Assembly (NCBI GenBank): GCA_000432515.1
Contig: HF996014.1
Coordinates: 32,872-48,781 of the forward strand
Length of the DNA stretch: 15,910 nucleotides
Origin: Bacteroides sp. CAG:545
GTDB taxonomy: Bacteria > Bacteroidota > Bacteroidia > Bacteroidales > UBA932
Direction: 5' to 3'
Shown here: positions 8,384-14,108 of the stretch, in pieces
Numbering within the stretch: position 1 is the stretch's first letter
Layout: every line of letters begins with the position of its first letter
Position numbers and translations under genes: made by a program
Notes under the pieces: model-generated
Told to the model about the DNA's origin: nothing
Database searches by the model: none
What the model saw: the letters and a program-made list of their open reading frames with translations, nothing else

Positions 8384-10699
8384 ATGCGTATGAAGAATAC
8401 ATTGGAAATATGCGTTGCCGCGGCTCTATGTCTGGCCGCGACATCATGTGCGGACAAGTCGCCGCAGGACAGAGAAATGGATCGCTTTATATCCTCACTC
8501 ATGAAGAGGATGACCTTTGAGGAAAAAGTGGGACAACTGAACATGCCCGACCATGGGACTATGACCACGGGAACCGGAGCGTCATTCAACATCGCGGAGC
8601 GGATAATCAAAGGCGAGGCAGGTGCGATACTAAATGCGAGGGGATATAAGAAAATATATGAACTTCAACATCTTGCAGTCGATTCGAGTCGTCTTGGAAT
8701 ACCACTGCTGTTCGGAATGGACGTCATCCACGGCTATCAGACAGTGTTCCCTATTCCACTCGGCCTCTCCTGCACATGGGATATGGAAGCAGTGGAGGAA
8801 TCCGCCCACATTGCAGCAGTGGAGGCCAGCGCCGACGGCACGAACTGGACATTCAGCCCTATGGTTGACCTGGGGCGGGATCCGCGCTGGGGACGGGTTG
8901 CGGAAGGAAACGGAGAAGATCCCTATCTTAACGCCAGGATAGCCGAAGCTATGGTTTGGGGCTATCAGGGACGGCCCGGTCACCGTTTCGAAAAGGAGGA
9001 CCAGATTATGGCCTGCGTGAAGCATTTCGCCCTTTACGGAGCTGCCGAGGCGGGACGGGACTACAACACGGTGGATATGAGCCGACAAAAGATGTTCAAC
9101 GAGTATATGGTGGGTTACAAGGCCGCAGCTGATGCCGGAGCCGGAAGCTTCATGACTTCATTCAATGTCGTCGATGACGTGCCCGCATCCGTTAACCGCT
9201 GGCTTATGACCGATGTTCTGCGCAAACAATGGGGTTGGGACGGATTTGTGGTAACGGACTACATTTCAATCAATGAATGCGTTGACCACGGAGTCGGAAA
9301 CTATCATGAAGTCGCTGTCAAGGCCCTCAAGGCAGGGGTCGACATGGATATGGTCGGAGAGACTTTCTTCACACAGGCAAAGTCCGCCGTCGAAGCAGGT
9401 GAGCTCAAGATGGAGGATGTTGACCGGGCATGCCGGCGGGTGCTTGAGGCTAAGTACAGGCTCGGCCTATTCAGAGACCCGTACAAGTTCTGCCGTCCGG
9501 ACGATGTGGAGAGCAAGATGTACTGCGAAGAGCACAAGGCAGCCGCACGCCGAATATCGGCGGAGTCTTATGTGCTGCTCAAGAATGAGGACAACCTGCT
9601 TCCGCTTGAGAGGAAGGGAACGATAGCCCTCATCGGGCCGCTCGCTGACGCCGCCAGGAATATGCCTGGAACATGGTGCGGAGCCGCAACACTTGACAAA
9701 TATTCCAGCCTGCTTGAAGGAATGAAGAATGTTGCCGGCGGCAATGTCAGGATTCTATACGCAAAGGGTTCCAATCTGACAAGGGACGAGCGGCTCGAAA
9801 GGAACTCCACGCTGTTCGGCAAGACTCTCGTCAGGGATTCCCGCAGCGAGAGGGAAATGATTGCCGAGGCCGTCGCAACCGCACGCAGAGCGGATGTCGT
9901 CGTGGCTGCTCTCGGGGAATCCGCCGAGATGTCAGGCGAGTGCTCCTGCCGCTCGGATATCACGATTCCTGACGTACAGAAAGACCTGCTCAAGGCGCTT
10001 ATAGCAACTGGCAAGCCTGTAGTGCTCGTGCTTTTCGATGGTAGAGCCCTTGCCATAGACTGGGAAAGCCGCAATGTTCCAGCCATCTTGAATGTCTGGT
10101 TCGGAGGTTCTGAGGCGGCATATTCCATCGCAGATGTGCTCTTCGGAGACGTGAACCCGTCAGGAAAGCTCACTATGACCTTCCCGCAGTCAGTCGGCCA
10201 AATCCCGCTCTACTATGCGCAGAAGAATACCGGCCGTCCGGCATACAAACCCAAAAATCCCGAGGACTGGTTCTGGAAATACCGTTCCAACTACCTCGAC
10301 ATCAGCAACGATCCCGTCTATCCTTTCGGCTACGGACTGTCCTACACAAAGTTTGAATATGGGCCAGTGGAACTGTCCTCTTCTCAAATAGCGTCCGACG
10401 GCAAGGTCGTCGCGAGCGTCGTCGTGACAAACACCGGCAAAAAAGCCGGCAAGGAAGTGGTGCAGATGTATATACGCGATGTCGTAGCATCTTCGTCACG
10501 CCCTATGCGCGAACTCAAGGGATTCGAGAAGATAAGACTTGAACCAGGAGAGAGCCGCACCGTGAGTTTCGAAATCGAGCGCGATGCCTTGTCTTTCTGG
10601 AATATGGATATGGAATATGTCTGTGAACCGGGAGAATTTGAAGTTTTCATAGGACCGGACTCTACGACTGAGAACAAGGCGTCGTTTGTTCTGATGTAA
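8384..10699 (+). CDS. bglX: Glycoside hydrolase family 3 beta-glucosidase-like lipoprotein (BglX type)
   Basis: This 771-residue enzyme matches periplasmic BglX-type beta-glucosidases in length and order of motifs. The mature start is a lipoprotein Cys22 after LCLAATS. The N-terminal TIM barrel carries MTFEEKVGQLN, GMDVIHGYQTVFPIPLGLS (from residue 112), RDPRWGRVAEGNGEDPYL, CVKHF (residues 211-215) and GFVVTDY, whose Asp292 is the catalytic nucleophile. In the second domain, GESAEMSGECSCRSDI supplies Glu519 at the position of the acid/base. The C-terminal fibronectin type III-like domain is at about 675-755 (VVVTNTGKKAGKEVVQMYI, ELKGFEKIRLEPGESRTV). It probably releases glucose or another sugar from non-reducing ends of oligosaccharides made by the neighbouring GH5. 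An alternative start is the ATG at 8390. The GH3 family also includes xylosidases and others, so specificity is inferred. Confidence 0.93.
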   Translation: MRMKNTLEICVAAALCLAATSCADKSPQDREMDRFISSLMKRMTFEEKVGQLNMPDHGTMTTGTGASFNIAERIIKGEAGAILNARGYKKIYELQHLAVDSSRLGIPLLFGMDVIHGYQTVFPIPLGLSCTWDMEAVEESAHIAAVEASADGTNWTFSPMVDLGRDPRWGRVAEGNGEDPYLNARIAEAMVWGYQGRPGHRFEKEDQIMACVKHFALYGAAEAGRDYNTVDMSRQKMFNEYMVGYKAAADAGAGSFMTSFNVVDDVPASVNRWLMTDVLRKQWGWDGFVVTDYISINECVDHGVGNYHEVAVKALKAGVDMDMVGETFFTQAKSAVEAGELKMEDVDRACRRVLEAKYRLGLFRDPYKFCRPDDVESKMYCEEHKAAARRISAESYVLLKNEDNLLPLERKGTIALIGPLADAARNMPGTWCGAATLDKYSSLLEGMKNVAGGNVRILYAKGSNLTRDERLERNSTLFGKTLVRDSRSEREMIAEAVATARRADVVVAALGESAEMSGECSCRSDITIPDVQKDLLKALIATGKPVVLVLFDGRALAIDWESRNVPAILNVWFGGSEAAYSIADVLFGDVNPSGKLTMTFPQSVGQIPLYYAQKNTGRPAYKPKNPEDWFWKYRSNYLDISNDPVYPFGYGLSYTKFEYGPVELSSSQIASDGKVVASVVVTNTGKKAGKEVVQMYIRDVVASSSRPMRELKGFEKIRLEPGESRTVSFEIERDALSFWNMDMEYVCEPGEFEVFIGPDSTTENKASFVLM

Positions 10700-10722
10700 A
10701 AAGCTTCTAAGTCAGTGTAAGT

Positions 10723-12165
10723 ATGAATATTCAGAAGTTTTTGTCCATAATCATCGCCATGGCCATCGGGACAGCCGTTTCTTACTCCAAGGTTATCCCA
10801 ACGCCCGTCTTCTCCGACAATATGGTGCTCCAGCAGCAGAGCGAAGCAGCGATATGGGGAGAGGCAACTCCAGGAAAAAAAGTGAAGATTTCAGCATCGT
10901 GGTCAAAGTCAAAGTTTGAGGCGTATGCCGATGAGAACGGGAAATGGTTCACGAGGATTTCGACACCCAAGGCCGGCGGTCCATACAGAATCGTTCTTGA
11001 CGATGGAGAGCGGACAGTCATCGACAACGTCCTCATCGGCGAAGTCTGGCTGTGCGCCGGGCAATCCAACATGGAGATGCCTATCAAGGGATTCAACGGG
11101 CAGCCGGTGAAGGGCTCTGCGGAAACCATACTGAACGCAAAGCCGAAAATCCCCGTGCGGCACTGTTACGTAAAGAGGGAGACCTCGCTCACTGTGAGAG
11201 ACAAGTGCATGGCGACATGGACGGAGAACACACCGAAAGACGTAGCCGAGGCCAGTGCGCTCGCATATTTCTTCGCGTCCAAACTCCACGATGTCCTCGG
11301 TGTGCCGGTAGGCGTCATCAACGTGTCATGGGGTGGTAGCTGCATAGAGGCATGGATGAGCAAGGAACTGCTTGACAAGGAGTTCGCGGGAGAAATGGAC
11401 ATGAGGGCATACGAACTCGGACGTTGGCCGAAAGATTTCAAGGGATTTGTCCCGGCATGTCTCTACAACGCCATGCTTCATCCGTTGGCTCCATACACGG
11501 TCAAGGGCTTCATCTGGTATCAGGGATGCAACAACCGCAACCGTCCGGAGCAGTACAGAAGACTTCAGCCGGCATTCGTAAAGATGCTCCGCGATGAGTG
11601 GGGCGATGATTCCCTGCCATTCTATTTCACACAGATAGCCCCGTTCAAGTACGGAGGCACCGAGGATGACCCTCGGACCGGCTATTTCATGTGGGCACAG
11701 GCTCAGACTTTAGAGAAGATTCCGCACAGCGGGATGGCAACTACCATTGATGTCGGGGAAGCCAACTGCATTCATGCAGCAGACAAGGCCACGCCCGCGC
11801 ATAGGCTCGCATATCTCGCTCTGACAAAGGACTATGGCATCTCCGGCCCAGATGTGGATACTCCAGTTGCGGAGTCGTTTGCCTTCGGGAACGGCACGGC
11901 GACAGTGACATTCCGCTGTGGTCCTCAGGGTCTCTCGCCCATATCCACTGACCTTCATGGATTTGAACTGGCCGGAGCAGACCATGTTTTCCATCCCGCG
12001 ACCGCACGAATTGACGACAATGACTGTAAGGTCATTCATGTCCGCTCCGATGAGGTCAAGACACCGGTGATGGTCCGTTACTGCATGAAAAACTGGTTCG
12101 TGCCCACGCTCTTCAACTGCTTCGGCATCCCTGCCAGCCCTTTCCGCTCCGATGACCAGGAATAA
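10723..12165 (+). CDS. SGNH-hydrolase carbohydrate esterase (sialate O-acetylesterase-like family)
   Basis: This 480-residue protein belongs to the sialate O-acetylesterase/DUF303 group of SGNH hydrolases, which remove acetyl groups from sugars; several members act on plant hemicellulose rather than sialic acid. The N-terminus is a Sec signal without a lipobox Cys (MNIQKFLSIIIAMAIGTAVSYS), then the family's PVFSDNMVLQQ start. GEVWLCAGQSNMEMP holds the nucleophile Ser115; GVINVSWGGSCIEAWM and GFIWYQGCNN give the oxyanion-hole Gly and Asn blocks; the catalytic His351 lies in NCIHAADKATPAHRLAYLAL, where family members more often read IHP. It follows GH3 by 23 bases and is the last gene of the run, suggesting that the PUL glycan is acetylated. 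No sialidase or sialic acid gene is nearby, so sialate is an unlikely substrate. Confidence 0.9.
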   Translation: MNIQKFLSIIIAMAIGTAVSYSKVIPTPVFSDNMVLQQQSEAAIWGEATPGKKVKISASWSKSKFEAYADENGKWFTRISTPKAGGPYRIVLDDGERTVIDNVLIGEVWLCAGQSNMEMPIKGFNGQPVKGSAETILNAKPKIPVRHCYVKRETSLTVRDKCMATWTENTPKDVAEASALAYFFASKLHDVLGVPVGVINVSWGGSCIEAWMSKELLDKEFAGEMDMRAYELGRWPKDFKGFVPACLYNAMLHPLAPYTVKGFIWYQGCNNRNRPEQYRRLQPAFVKMLRDEWGDDSLPFYFTQIAPFKYGGTEDDPRTGYFMWAQAQTLEKIPHSGMATTIDVGEANCIHAADKATPAHRLAYLALTKDYGISGPDVDTPVAESFAFGNGTATVTFRCGPQGLSPISTDLHGFELAGADHVFHPATARIDDNDCKVIHVRSDEVKTPVMVRYCMKNWFVPTLFNCFGIPASPFRSDDQE

Positions 12166-12308
12166 TACCTTGAGACGAACCCGTCCGTCGTCACATAATG
12201 CACTCCGGACACCTCGAATTTTTCTCCGAGTCTTTCCTCAATATCCCGTATGAAATTTTCTTCCTTGACTTCGCAAGCCGCTTCGCTATGCAAGTCTGAT
12301 GTTAATGT
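12166..12308 (-). other. Open stretch on the minus strand, possible remnant of an unidentified gene
   Basis: After the esterase stop the minus strand is open from just inside a TAA (12309-12311) back into the esterase gene. The part outside the esterase reads TLTSDLHSEAACEVKEEN followed by FIRDIEERLGEKFEVSGVHY and a TTDGFVSRYY segment. It has a protein-like charge pattern, but only a TTG (12293) could start it and no family is recognised. The plus strand here also has a shorter open run after the TGA at 12171. It may be a decayed piece of the same lost DNA as the fragment at 12396-12593. Treat as a hypothesis only. Confidence 0.2.
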
Positions 12309-12395
12309 TTATAGTGTGTGCATGTCAATATTGTTTTGCGGCACAAAAATAAGCAAAAAACACCTTGAGCGTAAGCATCTGTCTTGCATTTAGGA

Positions 12396-12593
12396 CTACT
12401 TCCCAGTCTTAGCTGTGGCGAGAAGAAACTGGCCGGAAGCATTGTCGTAGAGCACTTTGCCGTTTAATTCACGGAAGTTCCGGACCATATAATCCCCGGT
12501 GACATTTTCCAGAGGCCTTATGTCATACAGTTCCTCAAGCGTTTCCGTGACTGTGTGCTGATGGAGGCTCGGGCTGGTGGCTATAGGGTTTCG
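12396..12593 (-). pseudogene. C-terminal fragment of an unidentified protein
   Basis: Reading the minus strand, the frame is open from just inside a TGA (12594-12596) to a TAG (12396-12398), giving 65 residues. There is no good start codon near its beginning. The sequence has a protein-like pattern: HTVTETLEELYDIRPLEN, then GDYMVRNFRELNGKVLYDNA and SGQFLLATAKTGK at the end. It looks like the true C-terminus of a longer protein whose 5' part is gone; the missing part would lie to the right, where an unrelated + strand helicase fragment now begins. I do not recognise the family; a transposase or other mobile-element protein is possible but unproven. The overlap with the helicase frame at 12555-12593 places the join within a few tens of bases. 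Confidence 0.45.
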
Positions 12594-13187
12594 TCAATGT
12601 TGAGGTCGGCATTGGCCAATCCGGATTTCTGTTCGGCGCTTGAGGATGTATTGGCCTTTGCCAGAGGGCGTTACGAGACATATTATATGTCCGATGAAGG
12701 GCTTGTTGTCGGGCGGAAATATACTTATGAGGATGTGTTCCGTCTGCTGAACTGGAATAAGAATGCGGTGGCTCTGAATGTGGGCGGGTATAAATATGAT
12801 GCCGAAACCAAGACTTATCCGGTGTTCGTGAATTATGACAAGCCGCTGGAAATCAATGATACCATACGTTATGAGGACCGTTTCGTGGATCCTTCGACTC
12901 TGGTGGCGATTTCCAAGAGCAAGAGGACTTTGGACTCTGCGGATGTGATGACGGCTGCGGACAGTGAGCGGCTTGGAGTGCGGATGTTCCTGTTTGTCCG
13001 TAAGAATAAGGATGACAAGGAATCGAAGGAATTTTACTATCTTGGCAGGATCAGGCATGAGGCGGGCGGTGTGCTCAAGCAGTTCGTGATGCCGAATACT
13101 GATGTGTCTGCCGTGGAGATTGAGTATAAACTGGAGACTCCGGTGGAGAAGAATCTGTATGATTATCTTACGTCGGAGAATGTGTGA
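12555..13187 (+). pseudogene. 5'-truncated superfamily II helicase fragment, C-terminal DUF3427 domain
   Basis: The 210-residue frame resembles the C-terminal DUF3427 domain found at the end of large DEAD/DEAH-box helicases. Recognisable blocks are GRKYTYEDVFRLLNWNKN, VGGYKYDAETKTYPVFVNYD, IRYEDRFVDPSTLVAISKSK, RTLDSADV and KEFYYLGRI, ending in VEKNLYDYL. Full-length proteins have an upstream nuclease-like region and two RecA-like helicase domains; none of these precede it here, and a minus-strand fragment of something else lies there instead. The frame can start at GTG 12555 or ATG 12561, but I think the start is fortuitous and the similarity begins near 12588. Its codons favour T- and G-ending forms (tat, gat, gtg, ctg), unlike the C-rich third positions of the PUL genes. 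A standalone DUF3427 protein is the less likely alternative. Confidence 0.65.
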
Positions 13188-13206
13188 CTGGTCGGAGAAT
13201 GTGTGA
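13172..13206 (+). repeat. 16-base direct duplication spanning the helicase-fragment stop codon
   Basis: The 16 bases gtcggagaatgtgtga occur at 13172-13187, where the last three are the stop codon of the helicase fragment, and again at 13191-13206, separated by three bases (period 19). The second copy is non-coding. This looks like a small tandem duplication by replication slippage. Confidence 0.85.
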
Positions 13207-13227
13207 TGACTTTATAAAATATTGACA

Positions 13228-13614
13228 ATGAAGACAATAAATGTGGTGGCTGCGGTGATTATGAAGGAAGGCAGGGTGTTCGCGACGCAGCGCGGATATG
13301 GTGAGTTCAAGGACGGATGGGAGTTTCCCGGCGGCAAGGTTGAGGCGGGGGAGAGCCCGGAAGAAGCGCTCCGCCGTGAGATCCGTGAGGAACTGGAGGT
13401 TGAGGTCAATGTCGGTGACCTTATCGATACGATCGAGTACGATTACCCGGCTTTCCACCTCTCCATGAAATGTTATGCCTGCATGATCGCCGGCGGCAGT
13501 CCGCACCTTCTTGAGCACGAGGCCGCCCGCTGGCTCTCAGCAGACCAGCTCGACTCCGTAGCCTGGCTCCCTGCAGACATTACATTGATCCCGAAGATTG
13601 CAGGACTGCTGTAG
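13228..13614 (+). CDS. MutT-like Nudix hydrolase
   Basis: The 128-residue protein is a compact single-domain Nudix enzyme, the size of MutT/NudG pyrophosphohydrolases that clear oxidised or modified nucleoside triphosphates in the cytoplasm. The Nudix box is at residues 36-58: Gly36, Glu42, then REIREEL with Arg50, Glu51, Glu54 and Glu55, the metal-binding residues. The conserved Gly after REUXEEX is replaced by Glu57. The preceding FKDGWEFPGGKVE block is typical of (d)CTP pyrophosphohydrolase and 8-oxo-dGTPase branches. I chose the ATG at 13228 over an in-frame TTG at 13222, because MKTINVVAAVI is the usual first strand. It follows the helicase fragment and its duplicated tail, and has no visible link with the PULs. 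Exact substrate is not deducible. Confidence 0.92.
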   Translation: MKTINVVAAVIMKEGRVFATQRGYGEFKDGWEFPGGKVEAGESPEEALRREIREELEVEVNVGDLIDTIEYDYPAFHLSMKCYACMIAGGSPHLLEHEAARWLSADQLDSVAWLPADITLIPKIAGLL

Positions 13615-13849
13615 GGGCGTGGTTGCGATGGTCGGATGCGGTGGATGTAGATGGCTCTGACATGGTGAGGGATGTCGGTCGGATATGGTAAGCGTCTCCG
13701 CGGTTATATATTGACGCTTTACTTTTTGGTTGTGGCGCAGCGCGTAACTCTCTGAATACTAGTGTTTTAATCATTTTCAGAGTTGCGGTTTGCTCTACTC
13801 TGAAAACGGTCAAATCACTGATACTTAACGCTTTACAGGGTGCGCCAAG
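13615..13849. other. Repeat-rich intergenic region
   Basis: No gene is convincing here. A T/G-rich stretch follows the Nudix stop. A block at 13711-13847 then begins with ttgacgctttac (13711-13722), repeated with one mismatch as ttaacgctttac at 13825-13836, and contains the inverted pair tggcgca (13733-13739) and tgcgcca (13841-13847) around the hairpin annotated separately. The organisation suggests a non-coding repeat element or decayed mobile-element end. A 98-codon open frame on the minus strand across this region is probably chance. Confidence 0.6.
13774..13806. repeat. Perfect 10-bp inverted repeat (hairpin)
   Basis: ttttcagagt at 13774-13783 is the exact reverse complement of actctgaaaa at 13797-13806, with a 13-base loop. 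A third, imperfect arm (aactctctgaa, 13745-13755) just upstream could form an alternative pairing with the first. It lies about 160 bases after the Nudix stop, so it could act as a distal terminator for the Nudix transcript, but there is no T-run, and an element-end role is equally possible. Confidence 0.6.
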
Positions 13850-13878
13850 TGTGTCGTCCTGAAAAAAGTTTACCAAAA
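13850..13878 (+). repeat. 29-base terminus-like repeat, copy 1
   Basis: The repeat begins tgtgtcgtcctgaaaaaagt and is 28/29 identical to the copy at 13998-14026, in the same orientation, 148 bases apart. It lies just before a transposase-like open frame, as expected of the left end of an insertion sequence. Just inside it, aactttt (13885-13891) can pair with aaaagtt of the repeat. Confidence 0.8.
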
Positions 13879-13891
13879 AAAGTCAACTTTT

Positions 13892-14020
13892 ATGGAAGCT
13901 AAATGCTATCGGGCGATGCGGCGCGCCCAGGGAAAAATGCTGCGCGAGTACTTCTCGGGAGTGTCTGTAGAAAGCCTGTCAAGGAGGTATGGCTACATGT
14001 GTCGTCCTGAAAAAAGTTAA
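13892..14020 (+). pseudogene. Truncated insertion-sequence transposase first ORF (helix-turn-helix start)
   Basis: Fourteen bases after the terminus-like repeat, an ATG opens a 42-codon frame: MEAKCYRAMRRAQGKMLREY, then FSGVSVESLSRRYGY. Small basic proteins with a V-x-x-L-S-R-R-Y-G-x turn are typical of the helix-turn-helix at the start of transposases such as the IS3-family OrfA. The frame loses its native sequence at about residue 36, where the second copy of the terminus repeat begins, and ends in the repeat itself (MCRPEKS, stop TAA 14018-14020). It is therefore a fragment and cannot make a working transposase. The IS family is a guess based on layout; a different HTH protein is possible. 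Confidence 0.55.
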
Positions 14021-14026
14021 CCAAAA
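13998..14026 (+). repeat. 29-base terminus-like repeat, copy 2
   Basis: This copy differs from the one at 13850-13878 by a single base (a for t at its 22nd position). Sequence beyond the 29 bases is unrelated to what follows copy 1, so only the terminus is shared. Because it lies in direct rather than inverted orientation, the two copies are not simply the two ends of one element. It interrupts the transposase-like frame. Confidence 0.8.
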
Positions 14027-14040
14027 TTTATAGACATCTG

Positions 14041-14091
14041 AGAGTCCGCGACTCTTGACATTTTTCCGGATATACGGATTTTTTCAAAAAA
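14041..14091. other. Two small hairpins and a T-run upstream of the second SusC gene
   Basis: agagtc (14041-14046) pairs with gactct (14050-14055) around a 3-base loop. Next, tccg (14065-14068) pairs with cgga (14075-14078) and is followed at once by six T (14079-14084) and then c plus six A. The second is terminator-like but its stem is only 4 bp, so it is weak evidence. It may block read-through from the IS remnant into the SusC gene. Confidence 0.35.
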
Positions 14092-14095
14092 TTCT

Positions 14096-14103
14096 TATAT
14101 TTG
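14096..14103 (+). promoter_or_regulatory. Candidate Bacteroidetes -7 promoter element
   Basis: tatatttg is an exact match to the Bacteroidetes -7 consensus TAnnTTTG. It lies only five bases before the ATG at 14109, so a transcript from it would begin at or close to the start codon. I find no TTTG-like -33 element 19-21 bases upstream (the region reads atacggattt), which lowers confidence. It could be a chance match in an AT-rich leader. Confidence 0.4.
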
Positions 14104-14108
14104 GGCGT

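Noticed and set aside
12171..12300. Short + strand open run after the esterase gene (about 42 codons)
   Set aside because: It starts after a TGA, has no recognisable motif and is short enough to be chance; the minus strand reading is at least as protein-like.
13580..13876. 98-codon open frame on the minus strand across the region after the Nudix gene
   Set aside because: It overlaps the end of the Nudix gene, the hairpin repeats and the IS-like terminus, and shows no recognisable domain. More likely an open frame by chance in a repeat-rich intergenic region.
14055..14060. TTGACA resembling a sigma-70 -35 box before the second SusC gene
   Set aside because: There is no TATAAT-like box at the right distance, and Bacteroidetes primary sigma factors use TTTG and TAnnTTTG elements instead. 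It overlaps a hairpin arm.
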